A DNA stretch of 64,000 nt from Malurus cyaneus samueli (lineage: Eukaryota; Chordata; Aves; Passeriformes; Maluridae). The first letter of the stretch is position 1. The number at the start of each line of letters is the position of its first letter. The stretch is taken from contig CM019230.1 of the NCBI GenBank assembly GCA_009741485.1, forward strand, positions 3,994,619 to 4,058,618, in the 5' to 3' direction. A program made the position numbers and the translations under genes. Under the pieces are notes generated by a model. The model was not told where the DNA came from and ran no database searches. It saw only the letters and a list, made by a program, of their open reading frames with translations. This document shows positions 1 to 12,393 of this stretch, piece by piece.

Positions 1-3000
1 TGAGAACATAGGGCTCCATTCAGACAAAAATGTTACACACCCCTTACACATGCATAAGTCTGCAGAATATAGTTCTGCACCCTGACAACTTATTCAGCGA
101 GGGGTAGGAGCTTATTTTGGTCTATTCCACGGGGGCTTTCCTAAAAAGATACGAACAAAAGGGGATAGAGACTTAATTAGAATGTCTCTCTACACCCCAC
201 CTTCCTTTGCACCACCCAGGCAATTCCAACGGGCCAAAACCTCTCCTTATGCGGTGAGGGAAGAATTTCTTTTTTCGGTGAAGTCAGCCCAGAGCAGAAT
301 TAGCAATGGTATGTCCCCCTAACCACAGCACAGACAGACATTTGGCCATTCCCACCTGCGAGCTCTGCTCTCAGCACTCACTCAGGCACGCTCTATTGAC
401 TGCAGGCCTGTCCATCTGTTAACACAACCTTCATTGTGCTTGGCCCCAGCTCAGCTGGGACCCTCACTGCAAAGCTTCAGGGCAAAGCTGTCCCTGGAAG
501 AAATGACACTGAGCACCACAAATGACACACCACCAGCACAAATGAAGGTGGCAGGGGCGGTGCAGGCAGCACAAATCATTTTCCTTTTAGGCAACAGGTA
601 TTTGGTTAAGATTTCTTGCTTGCAAAAGGCAGATTCTTGATGGGTGCATGAGAAATGCAGGATGTCTGTTTGGCACTCAAAATCCAACCTAAAGAGCTGC
701 AGGGATGTTCTTGGGGCTCGGACGCAATGACAGTGCCAACACACACACAAAGCAAATCCAGAGACGAGTATGAGTCACAGAAAGAAAAACTCTGGAATTC
801 TGTCCAGGTCCTTTCCACTTTTACACATGCAGAGAAACTCTACCTAAGCAAACCATCCCACTGATTACAGATGTGAGCAAGAATTGCTCTCGTGGAGAAA
901 GGTCACTGGATCTGGAGCCTGCTTTATGCACACTGTGATACTAAGCCAACTCTTACAAAGCCCAAGACTTGTTAGGTTAAGGCACCAGAGACCACAACAG
1001 AGCATTTTATCTTCCTTGCCAGCTTCAGTGAGGGTAATGAAGTCATTTTTATTTGAGCATGACGTTAGATTGTTGGTTCTGATCTCGGGTCTGCAGCAGA
1101 TTCAGTCTGCATTGTAGATTACTCATTTCTTGAGGTGTCTTTTACTTAGACAAAAAGGTTAAAACAGGAAGAAATGATCGAGAAGGTTAAGGGAAAATGG
1201 CTTTCCTTGTCCTCTGGCCATATTTTTGACCATCTCCTGCACAGACTGTTTGCTATCAGAACTGACTTTCAGCTTGGAGCAGCAAACTCACACTTGTGGA
1301 AACAGTGGCAGACAAGCAGAGAAACATGTGTGCATTGATATATCCCGAAAAAGGCTAAAGCTCTTCCAGAGTTAGATTCCCATCACTGTGTTCAGAACAA
1401 GGGAAGCTGCCAGTGTGACCAGAAATCAGCCATTTATCAGAACTGACCTGCCACGTGTGGAACCACATGTCCCATTGCTCAGCAGAGCCAGTGTGGCTTT
1501 GTGCCCCCAGCAGCCTCAGGACGCCGGGTTTGCTGCTGTTCCTGGCAAAAAAACACTGTGGAAAGGCTGCAACAGAATCAGGGACTCATCACTCACAGTA
1601 TGGGTTGCTATGGACACCATTGAAGAAAAGCAAAATCATTTGAGAAAGAAATAAAAGACTCTTTTCCAGCAATAGTGACAGACACTCCAATAGGTTAGGG
1701 ATCCTGGTGGAATGCAAATCAACAGCACAGAGAAAAACTTGGACGTCGTGCAACTTTTAATATTCCTAGTGAAGGAGAGCAGGAGGCAATTCATGTAAAG
1801 CTGGCACACAGGATTTATACCAACACTTAGTGCTCCAACATCACACATTAATATCATGGGTAAGTCAGATAATACTTTTGTCTTGCAAATCTTTCCTCAC
1901 AAGATCTCAGCTCCAAGCCTTAAGTCACCTGAAGAGTCCATCCACACATTCCTGCTGGACCAAGAGATGGATTCCATGCTTGCAGAAAACCACCCAGCTC
2001 ACCCGACACCAGCAGAACTATGCAGATTTACTGCAGCCATGGATCTGGCATCTCATTTGAGCTCTGACAAAACCTAATTTTTCCATTCCTCACAGCTCTG
2101 GTGAATAATTTAAATCGATGCTCTGAGCTCATCCAAAATAATACATTTTCAAAATTTTTGGTGAGCTGAAAAATAAGAAATACTGGCTCAGAATCACACA
2201 AAATGCTCTGTTCTGTTTTACAGAGTATAATTTGCACTGAAATGGGGTTTCAGTTCACAGAGGCTAAAGAGAAATGGATTTTTAACAGAATTGAACGAGG
2301 ACTTCTAAAATGAAAAAAAATGCTAAGTTAAAAAATCAACAGGTATTACCCAGACAACATCAGAACAAAGTATTTTATATTTAAAAAAAAATTGTTTATT
2401 GTTTTCAAAGCTGGACAGTGGTCATATTTTCCAGCTGATGTGAATCTATAAAATATTACACTGCCACTGAGTCACCATCTTTGCCCCAGAAAAACTGCTT
2501 GAATATTTTCCTCAGCTGTACCAGTAGTTAAATTCATTGACATTAGTATGACAATTTGCACAAGGAGGGCCAGGCACATTTACTGTTTTTAACAGAACCC
2601 AAACTATTCTGAGCAGTTTACAGCAAGAACACTGATAGGAATCCCAGGTACTAAGAAAAAGAACAAGGGTTACACAATAAACTATGGAATTGCTCAGTAA
2701 GGCTGGAAGGCATGCTTGGAAATAAATAACCTGTTTGACACATTTCAAATATCACAGAAATGATGCTCAAGAGCATCTGAGGGAGAAGGAGATTTGGGGA
2801 TGATTTGCAGTAGGGCTATTTCAGACTCACGGTAGAGCTACTCAGGATTTAGATCTATCATTCAAAGCTATAGCAATTTTTTTTTACATATTTTGTTTCT
2901 AATTGAAATTAGGGGGGATTGGACCTTTCTGTCTGTATGGTGAACTGTATGATTCTGCAGTCTCAGTTACAAACATTAAAGTCATGTTTTGCTTTGTTTT

Positions 3001-4937
3001 CACAGAAAACTGAAGAAATTTCACAAAGCTAAACTTGCAAGACAAAATGTGCAATTTCACAGAACACCTACTATTTGATAAAAAAAAAGAAAATTGTAAT
3101 CACAATATTAGGACAATGTTGAAGGAAAATATAACAGGCAAAGAGAAATTTCAGTGACAGGTAATTACTGTGCCAAAATCAGAAAGAATCTAGGCAATAA
3201 GAAACAGAAAAAGATTTCTGAAAATACTTCACATTTCTCAAAGCAGATGAAGAGCTTTGATTGGCATAAAATAACTGTTATATATAAGTCATTATGTTTA
3301 TCCATCACATCTGCAGGGGCTGATGTAAAGATGGAATGAGGGAAGGAGAGGACTCCACCAGTCCTTCAGTGACAGCATCACCCTCGGTGGGGCAGGTAGG
3401 AGGGAAAAAAGGGAAAAGAGGGTGATGCTGCCTCAGCCCTTCCTCCCCCAGCCTCCTTTTGCCCCTACAAACCCACCCTGGCAGAAGATATGGCTCAGAA
3501 TCCGATTATTTTGCTTCGGGATTCCTTTTGTCTCTTAGAAACTCTAAATCCTCTTCTTTTTCTCATTACTTGAGAGTGAGAAGATTTGGAAATGGGGTTT
3601 TCTGCAGCTCCTAGGAACATTACAAACCTAAACCACCCATTTTAAACAATGTGCATCTATCAGCTATTTTGAAAAAAAAAATAAAATCCAACCAAAAACC
3701 CCTTATTACAACCAATTACAAAATTCACCCTATTGGACAGAGCCCTGCATGTAGCAGTAAAGCTGTTTTTCTGCTGTTTTTCACAGTGTGGTGTATTATC
3801 CTTGTCTCCTACTGAGAGCGGTGAATTTCTGCATCCAAAAACTCAAACCCAGGGGTTTTTTCCCCCCATAGATGTCAACTTATTGAACAAGATGCCTAAT
3901 GTCAGGCACCCAGGACTGAAAATGTTAACCTTAAAGTCTGTTGGCATCTCTCAGAAGCTCAGGAGTAAGAGGAACCTAGTCTGGCTGTCTGAAAAGTTTC
4001 ATTCAGATTGCTTTGAATATTTTGTGGATGATTACAGTCTGAACATTTGACTACATGCCACTTCATTAGACTTACTCATTTTTTTGTTCGTACCATACAT
4101 GGGAAATTCAAAGTGATCTCTGATATTCGATTTCCTATGAGATACGAGAGATATTCAGGGCAGTGTCTGGAAAAAAATTAGGATAATAAGGTGTATAAAT
4201 CTCTGCTTCATTCGAAACAACGCATAAAAGCCGACCCCACATTAATTTTTTTGCTGAAAGAACTTCAATAAGTTTTAAAGTAAGTGTTTCATTTACTGCC
4301 ACATGCCACACATACATGGCAAACAGTTTATACAAACCACAACACTCAGCTGTTCCTGGTTAGGTGAACAGCCCTCCCCTGAACACCCAGGCTGCTCCCA
4401 TTCCCTCGGGACTCCAGGGTGCTCAGAGTTTCTGCTCAGAGTTTCTGCTGGTCCAGGAGAGGACTGGAGGACAGGAAGGGTGAGCATCCTTGTGAGGATG
4501 AGCTCAGTTCAGGGTGCTGGAGGTTCTGCTGGCTCACGACAGAATCCATTTGAAGGCAGCTCAAGTGCGGTGTAATATCCCCGACCTGGTGGTCCGGCCT
4601 TAATGCCGTGTTCTTGTGGTTCAGGGAGTTTTATTAAATGCTCAGATCACTGGAAACTCCTCTGGGCACACACACACACAGCAGGGCAGGCTCTGTGTGG
4701 GCAGCGCTGGGCACTGCGGGGGCTCCAGGGGTGCCTTCCTTGCCCATGACCCACAGAGAAATTACAGCCAAGGGAGAACAAGATCAGCTCATCAGCCTTG
4801 ATGGGAGAGCCTTAATTAACTGACAAATAGAAACAAAAAAATCCAGTGCTTCAGCCAGAGAGGGAATGAGAATTGGAGCGCAGTAACTGCACACTCCATC
4901 AGTGCAGAAGCAGGGAAATGAGGGGCTCCAGGCACCT
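1..4937. other. Intergenic DNA left of NOG, no gene recognised
   Basis: I see no convincing coding exon, RNA gene or complete mobile element here. Reading frames are short, lack family motifs and sit in AT-rich sequence with stops in all frames. By human synteny the next gene on this side would be C17orf67, but nothing resembling a small secreted protein exon was found. A small tandem duplication (14-bp unit, two copies) lies at about 4424-4451. Confidence 0.6.
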
Positions 4938-5182
4938 CCAGGAGCAGATTCCCATACGGTCCCCGGTGAAGATGATGGTGAGGAGCAGATTCCCATACAG
5001 TCCCCGGTGAAGATGATGGTGAGGAGCAGATTCCCATACAGTTCCTGGTGAAGATGATGGTGAGGAGCAGATTCCCATNGGTGAAGATGATGGTGAGGAG
5101 CAGATTCCCATACAGTTCCTGGTGAAGATGATGGTGAGGAGCAGATTCCCATCCAGTTCCTGGTGAAGATGATGGTGAGGAA
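4938..5182. repeat. 41-bp minisatellite, about six units
   Basis: The landmark GGAGCAGATTCCCATAC recurs at 4941, 4982, 5023, 5064, 5097 and 5138, so the period is exactly 41 bp except for one step of 33 bp. The shortened step coincides with the single N of the window (5079), which replaces nine expected bases. Units differ at one or two positions (CAGTCCCC versus CAGTTCCT). The array fades into unique sequence at both ends. The unit is stop-free in some frames, so long apparent reading frames across it are not evidence of a gene. Confidence 0.93.
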
Positions 5183-6252
5183 GGCTGTCCCTGGCTCCAC
5201 CACAGAGCAGAAGATCCACCTGCAGCCCTGGAGGAGCCCACACCGAGCTGCCCCGATGGGAAGCTGCCAGGACCTGCGGCCCCATGGGGACAGGAGGCCA
5301 CCATGGAGCAGTGGAGGTGTGAGGAATCCTCCCCTCAGAAGGAGGAGATGACTTGTAATTAACGACCCCAGCCCCCATTTCCAACCCCCTGTGCTGCTGG
5401 AGAGGAGAAATTGAGAACATCAGGAGTGCATTTAGGCCTGGAAAGAAGGGAGGGGTGGAGGGGAGGTGTTTTAAGATTTGGTTTTATTTCCCAGTACTCT
5501 GATTTGATTGGTAATAAATTAATTTCCCCAAGCTGAGTCTGTTTTTCCTGTTAGGGTAATTGGTGAGTGATTTCTCCCTGCTTTTATTCTGACCCATGAG
5601 CCTCTTTTTGTATTTTCTCCCTCCTGAAGAGTGACAGAGCAGCTCCGGGGGGCACTTGGAGTCCTGCCAGGGAGAACCCACCACAGCAACATCAAATCCA
5701 ATAAACTCCTTGATGAAAAGGGCTCCTCACACCCTCCTGAAGCCAGGAGCAGATACAATGAGAGACAGGAGAGATACCTGGGTGGTTCTAAGGCCACATG
5801 TAGCAATGAGTTAATTTAGAATTTGTTCTGACGGTTATTTACAAGAGCCTCAAGGTTCAAGTCAATGACCTCATTTCTTGTGCAAGTGTTACCTACAAAA
5901 CAAAATTTTATCCACTTACTCCAAAAGGACATGATGAACTTGGAAGTCAACTCAATTTTAAAAGATAATATTTCAGCTTGTCTCACTGGGCTATAAAAGC
6001 TCTCTGTACTAATGTATGCATGTTTACAATAATATCTATTCAATATTATTCAGCATTCTGTTGCTGTGTGGAAGAAATGCAATGCCCTTGGAGGAACAAA
6101 TCCATGCAAAAGGCAAAATAAACCTGAATAGATATGCAGTGTCTAAATGTCCAAAGCAAACGAGGAGAGGGAGTGAGGGAAAATTATTTTCTGTCCATTT
6201 TCCACTCCCAGACAAAATTATGGAATACCAGAAGGTTCATTTTAAAACAAAA
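5183..6252. other. Intergenic DNA, nothing recognised
   Basis: Unique-looking, moderately AT-rich sequence between the 41-bp minisatellite and the inverted repeat. No exon with splice sites, no RNA gene and no repeat family was recognised. Confidence 0.5.
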
Positions 6253-6530
6253 GACTGATGTTTCCACTAGGCCTTATAGAAATTGTATTGGTTTTACCTA
6301 TGTCTTTTTCCTAATACTTCAAATTAAACTCATTTATTGCTGAGAAAAGGTGCTGGATTTTTTAATTGTATGGGTACAACACATCAGTCTGGCAAGGACA
6401 TTCTGAATCACACCCTGTTCATCCTTTGCTCACAGAAATTTGCATGATTTGGGATCCTGTGGAAGGATAACCTCCAAGCTGAGCCCTGGAAAGCTGCACA
6501 GCTGTAAAGAAGGTATTTGCATGGGTAGAG
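6253..6530 (+). repeat. Left arm of a 278-bp inverted repeat
   Basis: The reverse complement of 7431-7708 aligns to this arm end to end, with about 14 mismatches or small indels (about 95% identity by eye). Matching landmarks include CAAATTAAACTCATTTATTG and the stretch GGGATCCTGTGGAAGG. Similarity stops abruptly at the inner edge, just after the AAGAAGGTATTTGCA motif, and thins out over the last 30 bases of the outer edge. No terminal repeat, target-site duplication or transposase identifies it as a known element, so an inverted duplication is the simplest reading. Confidence 0.9.
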
Positions 6531-7430
6531 GTAAAATGCTTTTATTGGGAAATTATTTGCACCACCCACAGCAGGAGGCATTTCAATCAATCCAACAGAG
6601 CCTGGAGCCTGTGTTTGCTGCACCTTCCTTTGGACCACAGTTCTGCATCTAAGCCAGGTAGTAAGTTGCCAGGTGTAGGCCAAAAATAAAGATACTACAA
6701 TGCCAGACGTAAAATACTGTTAGGATTGTATCAATACAAGGGGCTACACTAGTTATATTTTCTTATATTAATCCCTCCCCGACAAAACAAACGAAAAATT
6801 ACCCAACAACAATATACTATTCACAAACTACTAAGCTAATAACCACAAGCACAGATCAAACAATCCTCATTCCCGTTTCATTTGGCACTTTGGGTTGAGA
6901 ATCCCTGCAATCATGGCAGTTCTGGTGGTGGCTTTGTGATCTGGATCCTGCTTGGTTGGATCTACGCAGAGACCAACAACTCATTCTACAGAGCCCACTC
7001 TGCAGGCATCAGATGACTGTGGCTTTCAGTTACTACCTCTGGAGCAGAGCCAGAAGCCTAGTGGTGAAAAGCTCTTTATACCATTACCAATCCCTCGAGC
7101 CACCCAGTCCTTCTCCATTGCATACAGGTTTTTAGTGTTGTGCCTTAAGATCTGTTCTGGTCCTGAGTAACGTTCTTTGTGATGGCAGCCTTGCCACTCC
7201 CCCTCTCATGAGGGAAAAAAAACAACGAGGAGGGAGTGTGAAACCTATTTTCAAACTCTGTTAGGATTATCTGATGCAGAGACTGCTCTAGGATTCTCCA
7301 CGGGAGAGAGATCTGAGTGCTGGGCACTGAGACTCCTCTCACACACAGACTCAGGGATGGTTCTGAAGTTTTCTGGGACACCCACAGGCTGACAGAGCCT
7401 TGGTGCACACACACAGGTTGGTCTGGCCTT
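6531..7430. other. 900-bp spacer between the inverted repeat arms
   Basis: No gene is recognised. An 11-bp motif, CTGTTAGGATT, occurs at about 6718 and again at about 7258 and could mark edges of an inserted segment, but this is weak. The part from 6770 to 6870 is unusually rich in A and C. Confidence 0.5.
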
Positions 7431-7708
7431 GACCCGTGCAAATACCTTCTTTACAGCTGTGCAGCTTTCCAGGGCTCAGCTTGGAGGTTACCCTTCCACA
7501 GGATCCCAAATCATGCAAATTTCTGTGAGCAAAGGATGAACAGGCTGTAATTCAGAATGTCCTTGCCAGGCTGATGCGTTGTACCCATACAATAAAAAAA
7601 AATCCAGCACCTTTTCTCAGCAATAAATGAGTTTAATTTGAAGTATTAGGAAAAAGACATGGGTAAAACCAATACAATTTCTCTAAGAGCCAGTGCAAAC
7701 ATCAGTGA
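7431..7708 (-). repeat. Right arm of the 278-bp inverted repeat
   Basis: This is the reverse-complement partner of 6253-6530. A transcript crossing both arms could fold into a hairpin with a stem of about 278 bp. The arms differ mainly in a run of T (homopolymer length) and in scattered transitions, as expected of two copies drifting apart. Confidence 0.9.
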
Positions 7709-10700
7709 CTGCCCTGGAGAGGGCAGAACTGTGACCAGCGAGCTCCCAGAGCATCTGTTCTCAGCTGGTTTCCCTCTAAGCATCCACCAGCAGAGTCAGA
7801 GGCTAAACTGTGCCATCTCTGCACTCCTGTCCTGCAGTTGAGCAGGGAAAAGTGACTCCCTGTGACGTTACAGTGCAGATTTCTCTGCCAGTAGCTTTTC
7901 TCTCGGGCTCTTCCAAAAGCACATCGCACAGAGCAGCTGCTTTCCCCACAGGGGACTGAGCAGTAATACACTGGTACCCAGGCTACACCAAGAGGGCTGT
8001 AAGCTGCTGATCCTGCAATAACACCTCCAAGGATTTAGAGTCTTTAATGTTGATTGCTGAATATTTCTGTTCCCGTCTGAACCATTCCAGCAGTTGTTTC
8101 AAGTGAAGGCATTCATTCCCTTTTAACCATTGGAGCTTCTCGCTCTCTCCGGGAGCAGGGAAGAGGGAATGAAAGGGTCTCTTCAAATTTGCTGGAGCTG
8201 CTCTCTCAAAAGAGAGCATTGACACGGATCCTGCAGCTCCTGCTTGCAGCGAGGCTCCTGCAGGATCCTTGTGGGCACTCCAGGAGGAGCGTGGCCGCTC
8301 TCCTCCCCGCTGGATCAGAGTGTTGTATCTATTCCTAGCATGGCTTTACCAGGTGGCAGCATTCCCCTGCCAGCATACCTTTGGTTTGGCTCACCTTGAA
8401 AGCTATGATGTTATATGGTGACGTCATTATATTTATTTCAACTTTCAGTGAAGATTCCTGGCCAATCTCCAAGCTGGAATATCTTCTCTTTAATGTGTCC
8501 AAGATCCAGCCAATGTGGTGCAGATTACATTTATATAACACAGTCCAAGTGAGGTGAACTGCTGGGAATTTTTTTCCAAGCTGTTGATGTTACTAAATTA
8601 AGATTATTTCTCTATTAAAACTATGGAAGAGGAAAGGCTTGTCCAGTATTTATCCAAATACTACTGCTGCAGTTTCTAGCTGTGGTTATTTTGGTGATGA
8701 CTCCATCGTGCACTCATGCAATCTTAAAAACTCATCTCAGTGGTATTTTGAAAATGATAAAAGGAATCAAAGATCTTTTTCAATTAAGTACATATGTGAG
8801 GACACAACACTTTAATGTGTAATGTTTCCTAGTTGGTTCATTTCCTTCACATTATCTGAAATAATTTTGAATGGGTTTGTTGCAAATGCTTGGACAAGTT
8901 ACTCTGGTTTCCTTTTCTGTGCTTTTATCCACTGTGTTCCTCTTAGCACTTTCAAATTAACTGCCAACATCATGACTCTGGTTGAAAGCCACGTGCTTTT
9001 CCTGACAATCAGAAGTATAAAGCATTTGAGAATGATGCACAGGATACTGCTCTACACTGACAAAAACAATGGCTTGGATATTAAATGGAATACCATTGAG
9101 GAACCTCCCTTGAACACTGGGCCTTAACTTTCCTCGATGTTGAATTAACACGTGGGGTGAGAGAACAAATTATTCTGATAAAAACCAACCACAGTGCCAA
9201 GGAAGATGAAGTCCTGTGCTCCTCACAAGGAACTGCACCACACATTAAATGAATGAGGCTACACAGCCTATGGCAGACAATTAACTGAAATTCCCAGTGT
9301 TATGTTTTAAGACACTAAAATTGCAAAAGAAGAAACTGCAGAGTAACTAAAAGCAAACTTTAAACTTTCCCTTATTTCTTCCCCACAGTGGTCTCTGTGA
9401 GGTCTCATGATGCCACTACAAAGACCAGCAAAGCAAAACTGCCTGTGTTATGAACTGATTTCTATTTAAAAGAGCTATAATTCAATTTTGCTACAAAAAC
9501 ATATTACAAAATCTAATATTAAATACATTTGCATAGAAACATTCATCAGAAAGATATTTTATTTGTTTGGCTTGAAACATTTCCACTACAAGCCAAACAT
9601 TTCAACACTAGGGCAGGAGGACCAGAAAGTGGACCTGACCAGAAACAACAGTGAAAACTACAAGTTTATTTTTGCTCTACCAGCTGACAAAATTTAGCTA
9701 TTTATTTTTTAAAAAAAGTCATGGGCCTTATGGATGGTGAAACTTGATTTTTTTAAACCCCAAATATTCTCGTAAATTTATTACTGACAGGGTGTTATTG
9801 GCTGAAAAAGTGTATGTACACATGACTCCCTGATGACAATGACTCTTGGATTAAAAATAAAACAGATTTGGTGATATTTTGACTGCATTAACAGCACGCT
9901 TCTTTCACGCTCACAGAACAGTCACCAACACACACCCAGCTCTGCACACATAAAATTTTAAATCTAGAAGCCAGCAGCCAGAGGTGGCTTCCAGATGAAG
10001 TCTCTGTTTGCCCCACTCCTGGGATCACAGACAGATAAATCACCGGGTGAGCCCCCTCGCTAAGTAGTGGGAATATTACTTTAGTAAAGTTTGCTAATGG
10101 GGCAAAGGACCTTGTATTGTAATCCAGTGACATTTTCAACCTTCGGAGAACTTTTGTTGACATTCCCGAGTCCCTGGCTGCCATCCCAGCATGAAATAGT
10201 TTCTGTTCACATAATTCTCGTGTTTACCAGTCATGAAAAACTCTTGCTTTTTTTTTTTTAAATAAACTTTTTTTTTTTTGCAAGTGAAACTCTGTCTAAA
10301 AAAATATTGGCCCCAGGCATACAAGGTTTTGCATAAATTCATATGTGATGAATGGCTGATTTTAATGTTATTTGGGTATTTGTCAGAACCTAACAAATAT
10401 ACATGGTAATGGTGGTTCATAAACTTAAACATCTCAATATACCCTTTCTTCTGGAAATAAATTACGTTTGTTTGCCCTGCCTGGAGTCCTAAGGTAGCCG
10501 ACATTAGGAATATTTTAAATGTGATCATCCATCCAGCATGTCTTTCAGGCGCCACGAAGATTAAATGAAAGAATCATAAGATGAAGGTCTTTAACTTTTA
10601 ATCCTTTTACAATGAACCCTTAGATAGACATGGGGGCAGGGTGCCTTCTATGTGAGTAATAATGCCTCTGTTCCTCTTCACTAGGTTAATGAATACCCTA

Positions 10701-11078
10701 AATGTCCCAAGATCTGATTTTCTCCCCCCCTCCCAAAACTATTGAAATGAGAGCAAAGAGACGGGCGGTAAAACGCACCGAGAGACGGAGCGAGGGAATG
10801 AATATGCATTGGGAGATACCGAACTAAGCGTTCGAGAAAGCAAGGCTGGCTTGTCTCAATGAAAGACCCACGGGTTTAAAATGATTAGCATAGATTCCCT
10901 CCGACTTTTGGAGGAGGAAATAAAAAAAAAAATTTTTGTGATTCCAAGATAAATAAGGAAAGGGCTTTCTGCACTGTCAGGGAGCCTTTGAAGAGCACGT
11001 GGAGAGTTTGTTTTCGCAGTTGGTATCTATGAGATACGAACCGTCGGCTCTCCCAGTAAAAGTCAAACACGTCGCTAA
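7709..11078. other. Intergenic DNA downstream of NOG
   Basis: No gene was recognised. Runs of A and T lie near 10,245-10,275. The last 350 bases become CpG-richer and contain a POU-like TATGCATT at about 10,803 and a homeodomain-type TGATTAGCA at about 10,881. They could belong to a NOG-proximal regulatory element, but this is inference only. Confidence 0.45.
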
Positions 11079-11760
11079 TTGGGCCGGGTCCTGACGAAGC
11101 CGCGGGGCAGTTGCGGAGCCCCGCGGGCCTTTCCGTTCCGTTCCGTTCCGTTCGCGGGAGCGGCGGGGGCGGCCCCGGGCGGCCGGGAGCGGGGGGCGGC
11201 GGGGCTCGGCACCCCGGGCAGCACAGCCCGCTGCTCCGGAGAAAGGGGCTGGGGAGGGGGTCCCGTCCCCGGCAGGGGGGTGATAACCAGCGCTGGCGGG
11301 AGCCCAAAGAGTTAACCGGGCCGGGCCGGGCGGTGTGCGGGGCTGTCACAGGATCAGCCTAATAACGTGTCTGCGCTGAAAACCCCAAAGCCCAGGGGTC
11401 AAGTTTCAGCAGTGTCCCCCCACAATGGTAGGTGTGAAAGACACGTGTCCCGTTGTAAATGAAATGTCAAGCGGTTAAAAAAAAAAAAAAAAAAAATCCC
11501 GAGCAGCTGCCAACGAGCTCGCCGGGGCTGCGCGGCCCGGGTGCGGCTCCGCGGGGGACAGCGCAGCGCGGAGCGCAGGGACCCCCCCGCCGGCCGCCCC
11601 CCAGCCCGCGGCACTCCGACCGTGTAGGTGCGGCACAGTCCTGCTAACAGAGTCGTGAGCAGGTTCCCACCTCCCCCTGCCACCACGAAACGTCCCGCTG
11701 AGCGTGGAGAACGAGGAGGAGAGAGAAGAAAGCCCCCCCGACGGCGGCCAAACCAAAAAG
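11079..11760. promoter_or_regulatory. CpG-rich block 3' of NOG
   Basis: Two dense CpG segments (about 11,079-11,350 and 11,510-11,760) flank a run of A at 11,478-11,496. The first contains four TTCCG pentamers in tandem (about 11,131-11,150) and repeated GGCGGGG/GGCCGGG motifs of GC-box type. It lies beyond the likely NOG poly(A) site, so it is not part of the NOG message. It may be the edge of the developmental CpG domain around NOG or the promoter of an unannotated transcript. No TATA box or convincing coding exon is visible. Confidence 0.5.
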
Positions 11761-11904
11761 CAAACAGAATCCAAACGGCTCGTGTTTTAGTGGTTGACTT
11801 TAATTCTGCACTGCACTTTTACTACAAGGATATAAAGAATAAATAGCAGATACTCTTCATTTACATAGGATTAAGTCATTCAAACTGTTCTCTCTATTTA
11901 CAAT

Positions 11905-12393
11905 AACATTGTGCTCTAGGCGTTTATTCATTTTAAATCTAAAGTCCGTAAGGAAAAAACCAAAAACCTCACACACACGCTTTCCGAATAATGGAAAATA
12001 GCTTTAAACGTTTTCTTATCAAAAATTTGGTTTGTATTTTTTAATCCTTTTTATTAAAAAAAAAAACAAAAAAAAAACACCCAACAAAAAACCTGCTTCG
12101 CCAAAACGAAGCAACTTCTCTCTGGAATATAAATACCAAAAAAAAAAAAAAAAGATACATTAGCAACGATCAGGGTAATAGTCTTGAAAATACAGTAGAC
12201 GCTGATTATTTCACGTATAATACTGACCTTTTAATAGTATATTAAACCGGTGCCATATATACACATAATATACATTCTCCTACACGTTACAGTGCATTAC
12301 AACGTTAACCAGAAAGCAAATGTCTTTTATTTCTGTTGCAGCAAGGGTCCACGTGAGTCCGCTGGAGAAGGGGCGCCAAGGGAAGTGCCAGCC
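11905..12393 (-). other. NOG 3' UTR (probable)
   Basis: AT-rich sequence follows the NOG stop codon directly. On the minus strand, AATAAA hexamers lie at 12,050-12,055 and 11,923-11,928 (TTTATT on plus). Use of the second gives a 3' UTR of roughly 480 bases. Several runs of A/T (12,056-12,078 and 12,138-12,153) lie within it. The exact cleavage site cannot be read from the sequence. Confidence 0.6.
11923..11928 (-). terminator. Candidate NOG poly(A) signal
   Basis: Canonical AATAAA on the minus strand, about 465 bases after the stop codon. A second AATAAA at 12,050-12,055 is an alternative. The choice is inferred from position only. Confidence 0.4.

Noticed and set aside
3733..4050. 105-codon plus-strand frame
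   Set aside because: No recognisable domain, no CpG promoter or splice context, and the frame length is within chance for this much sequence.
6718..7268. Solo LTR bounded by CTGTTAGGATT motifs
   Set aside because: Only 11 bp are shared, there is no target-site duplication and no TG...CA ends with internal LTR signals could be confirmed.
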